Of a stretch of 52,810 nt of DNA, positions 25,140-32,930 are shown piece after piece (position 1 is the stretch's first letter; each line of letters starts with the position of its first letter). The DNA is from Syntrophales bacterium (GTDB lineage Bacteria; Desulfobacterota; Syntrophia; Syntrophales; JADFWA01): positions 1 through 52,810 of the forward strand of contig JAUSPI010000029.1 of NCBI GenBank assembly GCA_030655775.1, written 5' to 3'. The notes below the pieces were generated by a model. That model ran no database searches. It was given only the letters and a program-made list of their open reading frames with translations, and had not been told where the DNA came from. The translations under genes were made by a program, and so were the position numbers.

Positions 25140-25336
25140 TATATCATCCTATTCGGATATTTCGAGTAAAATCCTCGCCTTCAGGCGAAGACTTTAGTTC
25201 GATTTTACATGTTAAGGAAAAGGCACAAAGTAGCAAAGGCACAGAGGCACAAAAAAAGAAGAAGGACAATATCTCTTTGTGCCTTTGGAGCTATGTGCCT
25301 TTGTGCCTGAAGCTGTCAACTTTAGCCGACAGCAGT
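25140..25336. repeat. Repeat-filled gap between nrdR and ribE
   Basis: Contains a hairpin TCGCCTTCAGGCGA at about 25182-25195 and repeated short units such as AAGGCACAGAGGCAC and GTGCCTTTGTGCCT at 25215-25310, alike to text near 9797. No gene is seen. This is where ribD lies in some relatives. Confidence 0.5.
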
Positions 25337-25807
25337 TTATTTATCCTTTCTATCCTTCGTGCTCAAAACATCTTTTAGTTCGTCCAAAAACTCGCTGACA
25401 TCTCGAAACTGCCTGTACACAGACGCAAATCTCACATAGGCCACTCCATCAATTTTGTGAAGCTCGGCCATAACTTTCTCTCCTATAATAGATGAAGAAA
25501 TTTCCTTAGCAGGGAACTCCTGACAGAGCTGCTCGATCCTCTCAACCATATTTTCTATAACATTGATACTGATGGGACGTTTTTCGCAAGCCTTTTTTAT
25601 GCCGGAAAGTATCTTTACTCTGTCGAAAGTTTCCCTTCTGCCGTCCTTTTTTACCACCATCGGGAGACTTTCTTCTACAAACTCATAGGTGGTAAATCTT
25701 TTTTCACAGGCAAGACACTCCCTTCTCCTCCGGATAGCGTTACCATCCTTGCTTATTCGAGAATCAATAACCCTGTTTTCTGCATTTGCGCAAAAAGGAC
25801 ACTTCAT
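25337..25807 (-). CDS. nrdR: Transcriptional repressor NrdR
   Basis: ATP/dATP-sensing repressor of ribonucleotide reductase genes, 156 residues. The zinc ribbon is [17 protein letters not shown] with [12 protein letters not shown], and the ATP-cone runs from about residue 49 ([20 protein letters not shown]). The start overlaps the dCMP deaminase stop by four bases. The last residues (STKDRKDK) are a loose tail. The pairing with dCMP deaminase ties two steps of deoxynucleotide supply. Confidence 0.95.
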   Translation of the reverse strand: MKCPFCANAENRVIDSRISKDGNAIRRRRECLACEKRFTTYEFVEESLPMVVKKDGRRETFDRVKILSGIKKACEKRPISINVIENMVERIEQLCQEFPAKEISSSIIGEKVMAELHKIDGVAYVRFASVYRQFRDVSEFLDELKDVLSTKDRKDK

Positions 25808-26310
25808 ATTTCTGATACCTTGATGCCAGCCTCCTTCAACATCTCCCCCGCCAGCTTATCACGATAACCTTCCCGGTAAACAATACCGATTATGCCTGCA
25901 TTTATTATCATCTTTGAACATATTATACAGGGGTGATTTGTGCAGTAAATTACAGCGTTTTTAGTGCTCACTCCATGAAGGGCGGCCTGAATAATTGCAT
26001 TCTGTTCCGCATGTAATCCCCGGCAAAGTTCATGTCGTTCGCCGGAAGGAACGTCCAACTGTTCCCGTAAACAACCTGTATCCACGCAATGGCGAATCCC
26101 TGTCGGCACACCATTGTACCCTGAAGCAAGTATCCTTTTATCTTTTACTAAAACGGCCCCTACGTGGCGCCTCAAACATGTAGAACGCCTTGACACAAGT
26201 TCCACTATGTCCATAAAATATTCATTCCAACCCGGCCGTTCAAATCCGGTTCCGGGTTCCGAGTTCAGGGTTCCGAGTTTTGAGTTCCGAGTTTCGGGTT
26301 TTATGTTCAT
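25804..26310 (-). CDS. comEB: dCMP deaminase (ComEB type) with repeat-derived N-terminus
   Basis: Converts dCMP to dUMP for thymidylate supply; 168 residues. The cytidine-deaminase zinc site is GLHAEQNAI plus [11 protein letters not shown], and [20 protein letters not shown] is the family's N-terminal helix and strand. The family normally begins near RPxWxEYFM, here at residue 25. The preceding 24 residues ([17 protein letters not shown]) are encoded by a 7-bp tandem array at 26248-26303 and show a 7-residue period, so an intergenic repeat has become coding. No other in-frame ATG or GTG lies before RPGW, so ATG 26310 seems real. Confidence 0.9.
   Translation of the reverse strand: MNIKPETRNSKLGTLNSEPGTGFERPGWNEYFMDIVELVSRRSTCLRRHVGAVLVKDKRILASGYNGVPTGIRHCVDTGCLREQLDVPSGERHELCRGLHAEQNAIIQAALHGVSTKNAVIYCTNHPCIICSKMIINAGIIGIVYREGYRDKLAGEMLKEAGIKVSEI
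26248..26303. repeat. 7-bp tandem array (GGTTCCG-like), inside comEB
   Basis: Eight consecutive heptamers: GGTTCCG, GGTTCCG, AGTTCAG, GGTTCCG, AGTTTTG, AGTTCCG, AGTTTCG, GGTTTTA. It lies entirely within the first codons of comEB, read on the minus strand. Confidence 0.85.
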
Positions 26311-26357
26311 TGAATTTGTTCTCCTGATCTCTCTCTATGCTCCCTGTAGTGAGTCGA

Positions 26358-26413
26358 AACTTTGAACTCTGAACTCTGAACTTTGAACTCTAAACTTTGA
26401 ACTTTGAACTCTA
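26358..26413. repeat. 7-bp tandem array (AACTTTG-like) at the glyA stop
   Basis: Eight consecutive heptamers AACTTTG, AACTCTG, AACTCTG, AACTTTG, AACTCTA, AACTTTG, AACTTTG, AACTCTA. The last unit supplies the TAG stop codon of glyA (complement of 26411-26413). Confidence 0.85.
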
Positions 26414-27655
26414 AATCCTATCACTGTAAAGAGGAAACTTGTCACAGAGAGATCTGACTTCTTCCCTCACTTCCACCAACCGTTTCTCGTCATCAATGTT
26501 CTTGAGAGTGTCGGAAATTAAGCGGGCTATGATTTTCATCTCCCCTTCTTTCATTCCTCTTGTCGTCACGGCAGGTGTCCCGATCCTGATTCCGCTGGTA
26601 ATCTGCGGTCCTTTTGTATCAAAGGGGATGGTGTTTTTATTAACTGTTATGCCGGCCCTGTCAAGGACTTCATCAGCATCCTTTCCGGTAATCCCTTTAT
26701 CTGTAAGATCAATGAGAAAGAGATGATTGTCTGTTCCTCCGGAAACGAGGCGAAATCCCTCAGAAATCAACTCGTCCGCCATGGCCTTCGCATTCTTTAC
26801 AATCTGTCCCTGATACTCTTTGAACTCATCAGTCAACGCCTCTTTTAATGCCACCGCTTTGGCAGCAATGATGTGCATAAGGGGACCTCCTTGACTTCCG
26901 GGAAATACACGGCTGTTCATCACTTTGGCATAACCCTCCGTGCACATAATAAGTCCTCCCCGTGGACCCCGTAGTGTCTTGTGGGTGGTTGTCGTCACAA
27001 ACTCACAGAGGGGAATCGGCGTCGGATGAAAGCCCGTAGCCACAAGACCTGCAATGTGGGCGATATCCGCCATAATGACTGCTCCCACCTTGTCCGCTAT
27101 TTCCCTGAAGGATTTAAAGTCTATCGTCCTTGGATAGGCACTCGCCCCTACCACGATTATCTTCGGCTTGTGCTTCTTTGCCTGATCCTCAACTTCACTG
27201 AAATCTATTGTCTCCGTCTCTTTGTCCACACCGTAGGAAACAACATTGTAAAGTCTTCCGGAAAAGTTGACCGGACTCCCATGTGAGAGATGCCCACCAT
27301 GAGAGAGATTCATTCCTAAAATGGTGTCTCCCGGTTGGAGCACCGAAAAATAGACGGCCATATTTGCCTGTGTTCCAGAATGCGGTTGAACATTAACATG
27401 ATCAGCACCAAAAAGTTGTTTTGCCCGCTCTATCGCAAGGGACTCTACGATATCGACGAATTCGCAACCCCCGTAATATCTCTTTCCCGGGTAACCCTCC
27501 GCATATTTGTTAGTCATGACGCAACCCTGGGCCTCAAGCACAGCCTCACTGGCAAAGTTCTCTGACGCAATTAATTCCAGCTTCCCTACCTGCCGTTTCG
27601 TTTCATTTAATATTGCCCTGAAAACCTCCGGGTCAGTCTTCTCTAAAATAGACAT
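26411..27655 (-). CDS. glyA: Serine hydroxymethyltransferase
   Basis: PLP enzyme exchanging serine and glycine with tetrahydrofolate one-carbon units. 414 residues. [33 protein letters not shown] and the PLP lysine in [14 protein letters not shown] are diagnostic. I start at ATG 27655 ([12 protein letters not shown]) since family members begin this way, with GGGAGG 13 bases upstream; an in-frame ATG at 27676 lacks a ribosome site. The stop codon lies in the 7-bp array at 26358-26413. Confidence 0.96.
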   Translation of the reverse strand: MSILEKTDPEVFRAILNETKRQVGKLELIASENFASEAVLEAQGCVMTNKYAEGYPGKRYYGGCEFVDIVESLAIERAKQLFGADHVNVQPHSGTQANMAVYFSVLQPGDTILGMNLSHGGHLSHGSPVNFSGRLYNVVSYGVDKETETIDFSEVEDQAKKHKPKIIVVGASAYPRTIDFKSFREIADKVGAVIMADIAHIAGLVATGFHPTPIPLCEFVTTTTHKTLRGPRGGLIMCTEGYAKVMNSRVFPGSQGGPLMHIIAAKAVALKEALTDEFKEYQGQIVKNAKAMADELISEGFRLVSGGTDNHLFLIDLTDKGITGKDADEVLDRAGITVNKNTIPFDTKGPQITSGIRIGTPAVTTRGMKEGEMKIIARLISDTLKNIDDEKRLVEVREEVRSLCDKFPLYSDRI

Positions 27656-27675
27656 TTTTAATATTTTTCCTCCCA

Positions 27676-27812
27676 TGATAAGTTATAAGCGATAAGCGAT
27701 CAGCTATCAGCCGTCAGCTTTCAGCAAAAACAAAAAGATCAGGTTGATAATGGCAAATGGCCGTCTACCTCTGCTTTTCTCAATCTTGCTGATTGCTGAA
27801 CGCTGAATGCTT
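27676..27812. repeat. Heptamer-pattern repeats between rpiB and glyA
   Basis: 27690-27725 reads in 7-bp steps (ATAAGCG, ATCAGCT, ATCAGCC, GTCAGCT), and 27785-27812 again (TGATTGC, TGAACGC, TGAATGC). The second set encodes the last residues of rpiB. Confidence 0.6.
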
Positions 27813-28271
27813 ATATTGGTTTTCTATATCCGTGATTTTGTTGAGCCGCCTGCTATGTCGTTCCCCCTCAAATTCAGTTTCCAGCCATGTTTTGACAATG
27901 GCTTTCGCTGTCTCAATATCCGTTCTCCTCCCGGCTAAGACAAGGACATTTGTGTCGTTATGTCTTCTACTCATGCATGCCGTATCACTATCAAGACACA
28001 GTACTGCCCGGACACCTGAAAATTTATTTGCCACTATCGTCATCCCGACACCTGAACCACATACCAATATCCCTCGTACGAATTCTCCCGAAGAGACCTT
28101 TTCAGCAACCTTCGCACCGAAGTCAGGATAGTCCACCGATTCATCACTGTATGCACCCATATCCAGCACCTCCAGACCCATTTCGCCAAGAAATTCCCTT
28201 ACATCCTCTTTGAGGGGAAAACCGGCATGGTCAGAACCTATAATAATCCTGAGAATATTGCTGTCCTTCAT
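27780..28271 (-). CDS. rpiB: Ribose-5-phosphate isomerase B
   Basis: Interconverts ribose 5-phosphate and ribulose 5-phosphate. 163 residues; the family is usually 145-155. IIIGSDHAGFPLKED, the active-site cysteine in GILVCGSGVGMTIVANK, and CLDSDTACMSRRHNDTNVL are diagnostic. The last dozen residues (NQYKHSAFSNQQD) are not part of the fold and come from heptamer repeats that the frame runs into before its stop, so the ancestral stop was probably lost. The rpiB-glyA-comEB-nrdR order is common in this group. Confidence 0.94.
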   Translation of the reverse strand: MKDSNILRIIIGSDHAGFPLKEDVREFLGEMGLEVLDMGAYSDESVDYPDFGAKVAEKVSSGEFVRGILVCGSGVGMTIVANKFSGVRAVLCLDSDTACMSRRHNDTNVLVLAGRRTDIETAKAIVKTWLETEFEGERHSRRLNKITDIENQYKHSAFSNQQD

Positions 28272-28384
28272 TAGTTTTCAGATACGTCGCTCCTCATTTT
28301 TTAAATACCAGGCCACAAACCGAACGTGGCGGACATAATGAAAGCTTTGAAAAAATTATACTACCCTCAAATTTCATTTAAAAA

Positions 28385-29329
28385 CTATCGCCCGTTGAAA
28401 AAATGTGCGGTTTTTTCAAGGGAGGCGGTATCTTCAACATTTAACAATTTGATACTTCTATCTATTCTCCTTACGAGACCGGAGAGTATTCGCTTCGGAC
28501 CAATCTCAACTATGGTGTCAATCCCCATTTCTGCCATTTTTTCTATCGTCTCCTGCCATCTGACAGGAGAGCTGATCTGTTTTATCAAAAGCTCTCTGGT
28601 AGTATCCTTTGAATGGAACATCTCAGGGTTGGAATTAGGAATAACGGGAATTTCACAATCTCTCAATTCGACCTGGCGCAGATTTGTTTCAAACATATCA
28701 GCCGCCTTATCCAACAGACTGCAATGACAGGGAACACTGACAGACAGCTTGATTACTCTCTTTGCCCCCTCCATCTTTGCCCTGGTCATTGCTTTCTCAA
28801 CGGCAGTCGAGTGACCGGAGATCACAACCTGTTCAGGAGTGTTGAAAATCGCCGCAGAAACCACGCAATCATCTCCACTGATATCAAGGCATATCTTTTC
28901 CACCTGTCCCTTACTCAGACCGATGATCGCGGCCATGCAACCGGCACCTGGCGATATCGCCTCCTTATGATATTTTCCCCTCGCATAAACAAGCTCCAGG
29001 ACATCGGCAAGATCAATAGCTTCTGCAGCATAGAGGGCACCATATTCCCCGAGACTGAGACCTGCCATCGCGATTGGTTTAACCCCAACCTCTTCTTTGA
29101 ATACTTTGTATGCTGCAATATTTACCGCCAGAATAGTGATTTGCGTATTTGTCGTCAGATCGAGTTCTTCCTGGGGACCATCAAAGCACAGTGAGGCAAT
29201 ATCAAAACCGAGGATTTCGTGGGCTTCGGCAAAAACATCCTTTACCGTCTGGAAATGACTGTGTAAATCGCGACCCATCCCGACATATTGTGCTCCCTGC
29301 CCGGAGAAGACAAGACCTACTTTATGCAT
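28385..29329 (-). CDS. fabD: Malonyl-CoA:ACP transacylase
   Basis: Loads malonyl groups onto acyl carrier protein for fatty acid synthesis. 314 residues, normal. The opening VGLVFSGQGAQYVGMGRDL, the nucleophile elbow MAGLSLGEYGAL, and the histidine of SVSVPCHCSLLDKAADMF are present. It follows rpmF by 29 bases and precedes rpiB. In many bacteria plsX and fabH lie before fabD, and fabG, acpP and fabF after it; none is here. Confidence 0.95.
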   Translation of the reverse strand: MHKVGLVFSGQGAQYVGMGRDLHSHFQTVKDVFAEAHEILGFDIASLCFDGPQEELDLTTNTQITILAVNIAAYKVFKEEVGVKPIAMAGLSLGEYGALYAAEAIDLADVLELVYARGKYHKEAISPGAGCMAAIIGLSKGQVEKICLDISGDDCVVSAAIFNTPEQVVISGHSTAVEKAMTRAKMEGAKRVIKLSVSVPCHCSLLDKAADMFETNLRQVELRDCEIPVIPNSNPEMFHSKDTTRELLIKQISSPVRWQETIEKMAEMGIDTIVEIGPKRILSGLVRRIDRSIKLLNVEDTASLEKTAHFFNGR

Positions 29330-29358
29330 GATTTCCTCTCAAGTTTTATTACTGTCTC

Positions 29359-29544
29359 TCAAGAAATCTTTTCGATGGGGATAACTTCCCGTCCCTTATA
29401 TGTACCACAGTGAGAACAGGCACGATGTGGCAACTTAGGCTCATTGCACTGGGGACACAGAGAAGTTGCTGGTTTTGTGAGAAAATCATGAGACCTTCTC
29501 TTATTTCTTCTTGTTTTTGAATGTCTTTTGACTGGATTTGGCAT
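29359..29544 (-). CDS. rpmF: 50S ribosomal protein L32
   Basis: Large-subunit protein, 61 residues. It begins MPNPVKRHSKTRRNKRRSHD and has the zinc-ribbon cysteines CPQCNEPKLPHRACSHCGTY, i.e. the zinc-binding form. AAGAGGA lies just before the ATG at 29544; an earlier in-frame start at 29583 would add residues foreign to the family. It follows the yceD-type gene, as usual, but a repeat element (29569-29760) separates them. Confidence 0.96.
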   Translation of the reverse strand: MPNPVKRHSKTRRNKRRSHDFLTKPATSLCPQCNEPKLPHRACSHCGTYKGREVIPIEKIS

Positions 29545-29568
29545 TAAATATCCTCTTTTAAAATTAGT

Positions 29569-29760
29569 TTGATGCACTCGCAAAAGTCAGTTTTCTTCGC
29601 TCAGAACCATTTTGGGGATGCTGTTATTGCCCTGCTAAAAATCTAAAACTCGTGCTTGCGCACTTCAAACAGTTAGATTTTCTTAACGCCGGTCACTACC
29701 ACCATCTTTTTCCCAAAATGCTTGAATTCGCTCTGAAAAGACTTTTTGCGAACTTGTCAA
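29569..29760. repeat. Two-ended repeat family, copy B
   Basis: Left end TTGATGCACTCGCAAAAGTC, right end the complement of TTGACAAGTTCGCAAAAAGT, 192 bases. Its interior is the reverse complement of copy A at 18368. It sits between yceD and rpmF, which are normally cotranscribed with little space. Confidence 0.75.
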
Positions 29761-29783
29761 TTTTATCATTAATTGTAAAATTG

Positions 29784-30320
29784 TTATTTCTCTTTTAAAA
29801 CCCTAAATTTCTTTAAACCGGCAAATCTTAAATCAACCGCATTCATCTGACATTTACAAGTTTCCTCATTAAGATTGACTCCACAATGTGGACAAATCCC
29901 CTTGCAAGAATCACTGCAAAGCGGTTTAATCGGTATCTGAAGCAATATTTGCTCAAAGACAACCGGGGCCAATTCAATAACGTCATTTTTGTAATAACCG
30001 GACAAGAGGTCTTCGCTGGTCAATTCTAATTCTTCTTCAAACCGTTCCTCAACAGGAGAGAGAATATATTTGAACTCAGTTTTTATTGGAAAGGTAAACC
30101 CTTCCAGACATCTGCAGCATTCCAGATAGACTGCCGTTTCTGTTTTAACCTCAAGGGACACAGTTTTGCCGACTTTTTTTACCGAAAGGCAAACATCAGC
30201 CCTATGAAGGGGGAAAACATGTCTCTCCTCCTCTGGCAATACTTTGCGGAACCATTCCCCATCTCTTGAAAACTCAAGATTGAGTCCCTCTTCCGGTATA
30301 CTCCCTACCTTGATCTTCAA
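29784..30320 (-). CDS. yceD: YceD/DUF177 family protein
   Basis: A 178-residue protein of the family found next to rpmF throughout bacteria and linked to 23S rRNA accumulation in plants and E. coli. Cysteine pairs are visible in ECCRCLEGFTF (about residues 79-85) and a C-terminal group, PLCSDSCKGICPHCGVNLNE, continuing CKC, which suggest bound zinc. Acidic patch EERFEEELELTSEDL lies between. It opens the minus-strand series that continues with rpmF and fabD. Confidence 0.88.
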   Translation of the reverse strand: MKIKVGSIPEEGLNLEFSRDGEWFRKVLPEEERHVFPLHRADVCLSVKKVGKTVSLEVKTETAVYLECCRCLEGFTFPIKTEFKYILSPVEERFEEELELTSEDLLSGYYKNDVIELAPVVFEQILLQIPIKPLCSDSCKGICPHCGVNLNEETCKCQMNAVDLRFAGLKKFRVLKEK

Positions 30321-30445
30321 AATTCACCCTCTCTTTTTAGGGAAGAAGTCTTTATATCAAGAAAGGAGTTTTATAGCTAATTAAAAATCACTGTTGTTGT
30401 CAAGAAAAATCTCCTCATAAAATTCCTCACTTTATAAAAACCAAC

Positions 30446-30475
30446 TTGACAAAAGTCAGACATAAGTCATATTAA
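30446..30475 (+). promoter_or_regulatory. Candidate gltX promoter
   Basis: TTGACA at 30446-30451 and TATTAA at 30470-30475, spacing 18, with the gltX ATG 32 bases further on. The 187-bp gap separates divergent yceD and gltX. Confidence 0.5.
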
Positions 30476-30507
30476 GGGTCTGTTATTAAATAAATGGTGT
30501 ATGGAAA

Positions 30508-31923
30508 ATGCCTAAAAAAGAAGCTACAAGCGTAAGAACAAGATTTGCCCCGTCTCCCACCGGGGTTTTGCACATCGGGGGTGCGAGGACAGCCTTATTC
30601 AACTGGCTTTATGCCAGGCATAACGGTGGAAAATTCATCCTCAGGATAGAGGATACCGATCAACTCCGCTCGACAGAGGAATCTACTAAGGCCATTTTAG
30701 ACGCCATGAGGTGGCTCGGACTTGACTGGGATGAAGGCCCCTTCTTCCAGGCTGAAAGGGTCAAGATCTACAGGGAGATGGCACAAAAGCTCTTAGATGA
30801 GGGGAAGGCATATTACTGTACATGTACCGCGGAAGAATTGGAAGAAAAGAGGAAAAATGCCCTTTCAAATGGGAAAAAACCGAAATATGACGGCAGATGC
30901 CGGGATAAAAATCTTGGCAAGACTGCAAATTCAGTAGTCAGATTCAGATGTCCACAAATTGGCATTACGATTGTTAGTGACCTCATCAAGGGCGGCATCC
31001 GTTTTAATAATGAAGAACTGGACGATCTGATCATTGAAAGAGGTGATGGATACCCCACGTATAACTTTGCCGTCGTTGTTGACGATGCGCAAATGGGGAT
31101 TACCCATGTTATACGTGGTGATGACCATCTCAATAATACACCGAGACAGATTCTTCTTTATGAAGCCCTGGGGTGCAGGCTGCCTGAATTTGCACATGCT
31201 CCGATGATCCTGGGAGCCGATAAGGCACGGTTAAGCAAGCGCCACGGCGCAACATCTGTCATGGAATATAAAAATATGGGGCATCTCCCGGAGGCCCTTG
31301 TCAATTATCTGGTAAGACTCGGCTGGTCTCACGGGGATCAGGAAATATTTTCCCTCGATGAGCTGGTTGATTTATTTACTCTCACTGTGGTCGGCAAATC
31401 TGCTTCGGTATTTAATCCGGACAAGCTCCTCTGGCTTAACCAGCATTACATAAAGGAATGCGCCACCGAAAGACTTGCTCAGGAATTAAGTCCTTTCCTG
31501 GAAAAATCAGGGCTGGACACGTCAGACAAAAATTTTGTAAAGAAAGTCGCCCTTGATCTGAAAACCAGATCAAAGACCCTCGTCGAGATGGCAGATTCAG
31601 GAACATTCTACTTTGAGGACGAAATAGAATACGAAAAGGCGGCCGCAGATAAATTTCTGAAGGTTGAGTTTGCACAACACATGGAGGCCGTAATAGAAGG
31701 CCTCTCTCTTCTGCAGGATTACACAGAAGAAGGTATTGAAAATTTTCTCAGGGAAACCGCAAAGAAAAGGGATACAAAACTCAAATTCATTGCCCAACCG
31801 ATGAGAGTTGCCCTCACCGGGAAAATTGTAAGCCCCCCCATTGATCAGGTCATGATAACCCTGGGGAAGGATGTCGTGATTCAAAGAATGAAAAGGGCTT
31901 TGGCATATATCAAACACCGCTAA
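30508..31923 (+). CDS. gltX: Glutamyl-tRNA synthetase
   Basis: Charges tRNA-Glu. 471 residues. The class I motifs are HIGG at 22-25 in FAPSPTGVLHIGGARTALFN, and LSKRHGA in the ADKARLSKRHGATSV segment (KMSKS site). VTHVIRGDDHLNNTPRQ is also typical. The C-terminal helical anticodon domain ends PPIDQVMITLGKDVVIQRMKRA, typical of the group. The enzyme may be discriminating or not for tRNA-Gln; no gatCAB is in the window. A tRNA-Glu gene lies 255 bases downstream on the same strand. Confidence 0.97.
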   Translation: MPKKEATSVRTRFAPSPTGVLHIGGARTALFNWLYARHNGGKFILRIEDTDQLRSTEESTKAILDAMRWLGLDWDEGPFFQAERVKIYREMAQKLLDEGKAYYCTCTAEELEEKRKNALSNGKKPKYDGRCRDKNLGKTANSVVRFRCPQIGITIVSDLIKGGIRFNNEELDDLIIERGDGYPTYNFAVVVDDAQMGITHVIRGDDHLNNTPRQILLYEALGCRLPEFAHAPMILGADKARLSKRHGATSVMEYKNMGHLPEALVNYLVRLGWSHGDQEIFSLDELVDLFTLTVVGKSASVFNPDKLLWLNQHYIKECATERLAQELSPFLEKSGLDTSDKNFVKKVALDLKTRSKTLVEMADSGTFYFEDEIEYEKAAADKFLKVEFAQHMEAVIEGLSLLQDYTEEGIENFLRETAKKRDTKLKFIAQPMRVALTGKIVSPPIDQVMITLGKDVVIQRMKRALAYIKHR

Positions 31924-32178
31924 CGTTTCTTACATCCACAATTTGCAGAAAAAATCGCAGGGAGGGGAAGAAGACCGATACCGACCGAACAGTTGGAGGG
32001 ATTTTAAGTCGCAGTGGGTAGCTATCGTAAATTCTGGGGTCAACTTAACCTTGACTTTTCAATTTTTATTGTCTAAATTCAGCAATTCAAATTTAACTTG
32101 TACTGGGGAATCGTCTGTCGGTAAAAATCGGGGGTTCCGGAATTTGCAACCCGGGTTTGACTTCTGTCCCCCAGCAAT

Positions 32179-32253
32179 GGTCCCATCGTCTAGGGGTTAG
32201 GACGCTGGCCTCTCACGCCGGTAACGGGGGTTCGATTCCCCCTGGGACTACCA
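32179..32253 (+). tRNA. tRNA-Glu (anticodon CTC)
   Basis: 75 bases including an encoded CCA. Acceptor arms GGTCCCA/TGGGACT pair with a G-U at the first pair; discriminator A. The D arm CGTCTAGGGGTTAGGAC is typical of tRNA-Glu. The anticodon stem CTGGC/GCCGG encloses loop CTCTCAC, anticodon CTC (reads GAG). The T arm is CGGGGGTTCGATTCCCCC. It is followed by a strong terminator at 32259. Confidence 0.95.
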
Positions 32254-32258
32254 GAAAA

Positions 32259-32293
32259 AAAAGGATAACCGTTACGACGGTTATCCTTTTTTT
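32259..32293 (+). terminator. Intrinsic terminator after tRNA-Glu
   Basis: A 14-bp perfect stem AAAAGGATAACCGT/ACGGTTATCCTTTT with loop TACG, followed by a run of T to 32293. Confidence 0.9.
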
Positions 32294-32478
32294 GTGGCTA
32301 CAATGTGATCATACTATGACCGAGCTGTCATACGTTTAAACATCAAAATTGAAAGTACTTCCCGTAATACCCCCGGTTTCAAAAACTGGTCTCCGTACTC
32401 TTTTTCCTGGCGATTCCTTTTTTTATGACAGAACATGGATAACTCGAGAATATAAATGGACATTGAAGGAGGAGAATC

Positions 32479-32607
32479 ATGAATATTTATCTAAATGAAT
32501 ACAGGCAAAAACTTACTACACCCCAGAAGGCAGTAGAAAAATTAAAAGACGGCGATACCATAGGACACGGTCTTACGCCCGGCTCGTTCATGGAACGGGC
32601 ACTGTGA
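32479..32607 (+). pseudogene. N-terminal remnant of an acetyl-CoA hydrolase/CoA-transferase
   Basis: ATG 32479, preceded by a perfect AAGGAGGAGAA, opens a 42-codon frame: YRQKLTTPQKAVEKLKDGDT, then IGHGLTPGSFMERAL and TGA. This is the start of a CoA-transferase of the acetyl-CoA hydrolase/4-hydroxybutyrate CoA-transferase type, about 430 residues when whole. The remainder is gone. Translation signals are intact, so a short peptide may still be made. The rest of the 32340-32880 gap holds short ACATGTTGACA repeats near 32672-32710 and no gene. Confidence 0.65.
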
Positions 32608-32880
32608 GTAAAATCCCGAATTCCAATCGGCTTTTAAAAATCATCTTTTCTGTCCTGTTCCGGAATCCACAGACATGTTGACAAATATGTTGACAGACAT
32701 GTTGATAAAACCTGTAAATACCTTATTATCTCCAATTAATACCAGATTGCATGTGATCTGTGCAGCCAATATATGCTATAATTACAGGTAGTTGTGAATA
32801 TTTCTTATTAATCAGGCATGTTACGATTCAAGTATATGTTTGTCTTTATAAGATGAAAGTTTTGCATAAAACTCATAATG

Positions 32881-32930
32881 TGAAGCTCCCCGCCTACAGG
32901 GCGGGGCTTGCGGGTGCTCTCCCGGTCAAA
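32881..32930. repeat. GAAGCTCCCCGC palindrome module
   Basis: GAAGCTCCCCGCCTACAGGG leads into GCGGGGCTTGCGGGTGCTCT and CCCGGTCAAAA. The second half is repeated at 35867-35896 and, in reverse, at 18560-18587. The stop codon of the adjoining hydrolase gene (complement of 32926-32928) lies within its right end. Confidence 0.7.

Noticed and set aside
26248-26413. Possible CRISPR-like array
   Set aside because: Units are 7 bp with no spacers; these are simple tandem repeats.
32605-32607. Second recoded UGA, in the CoA-transferase fragment
   Set aside because: The sequence after this TGA does not continue the family, so it is a true stop in a remnant.
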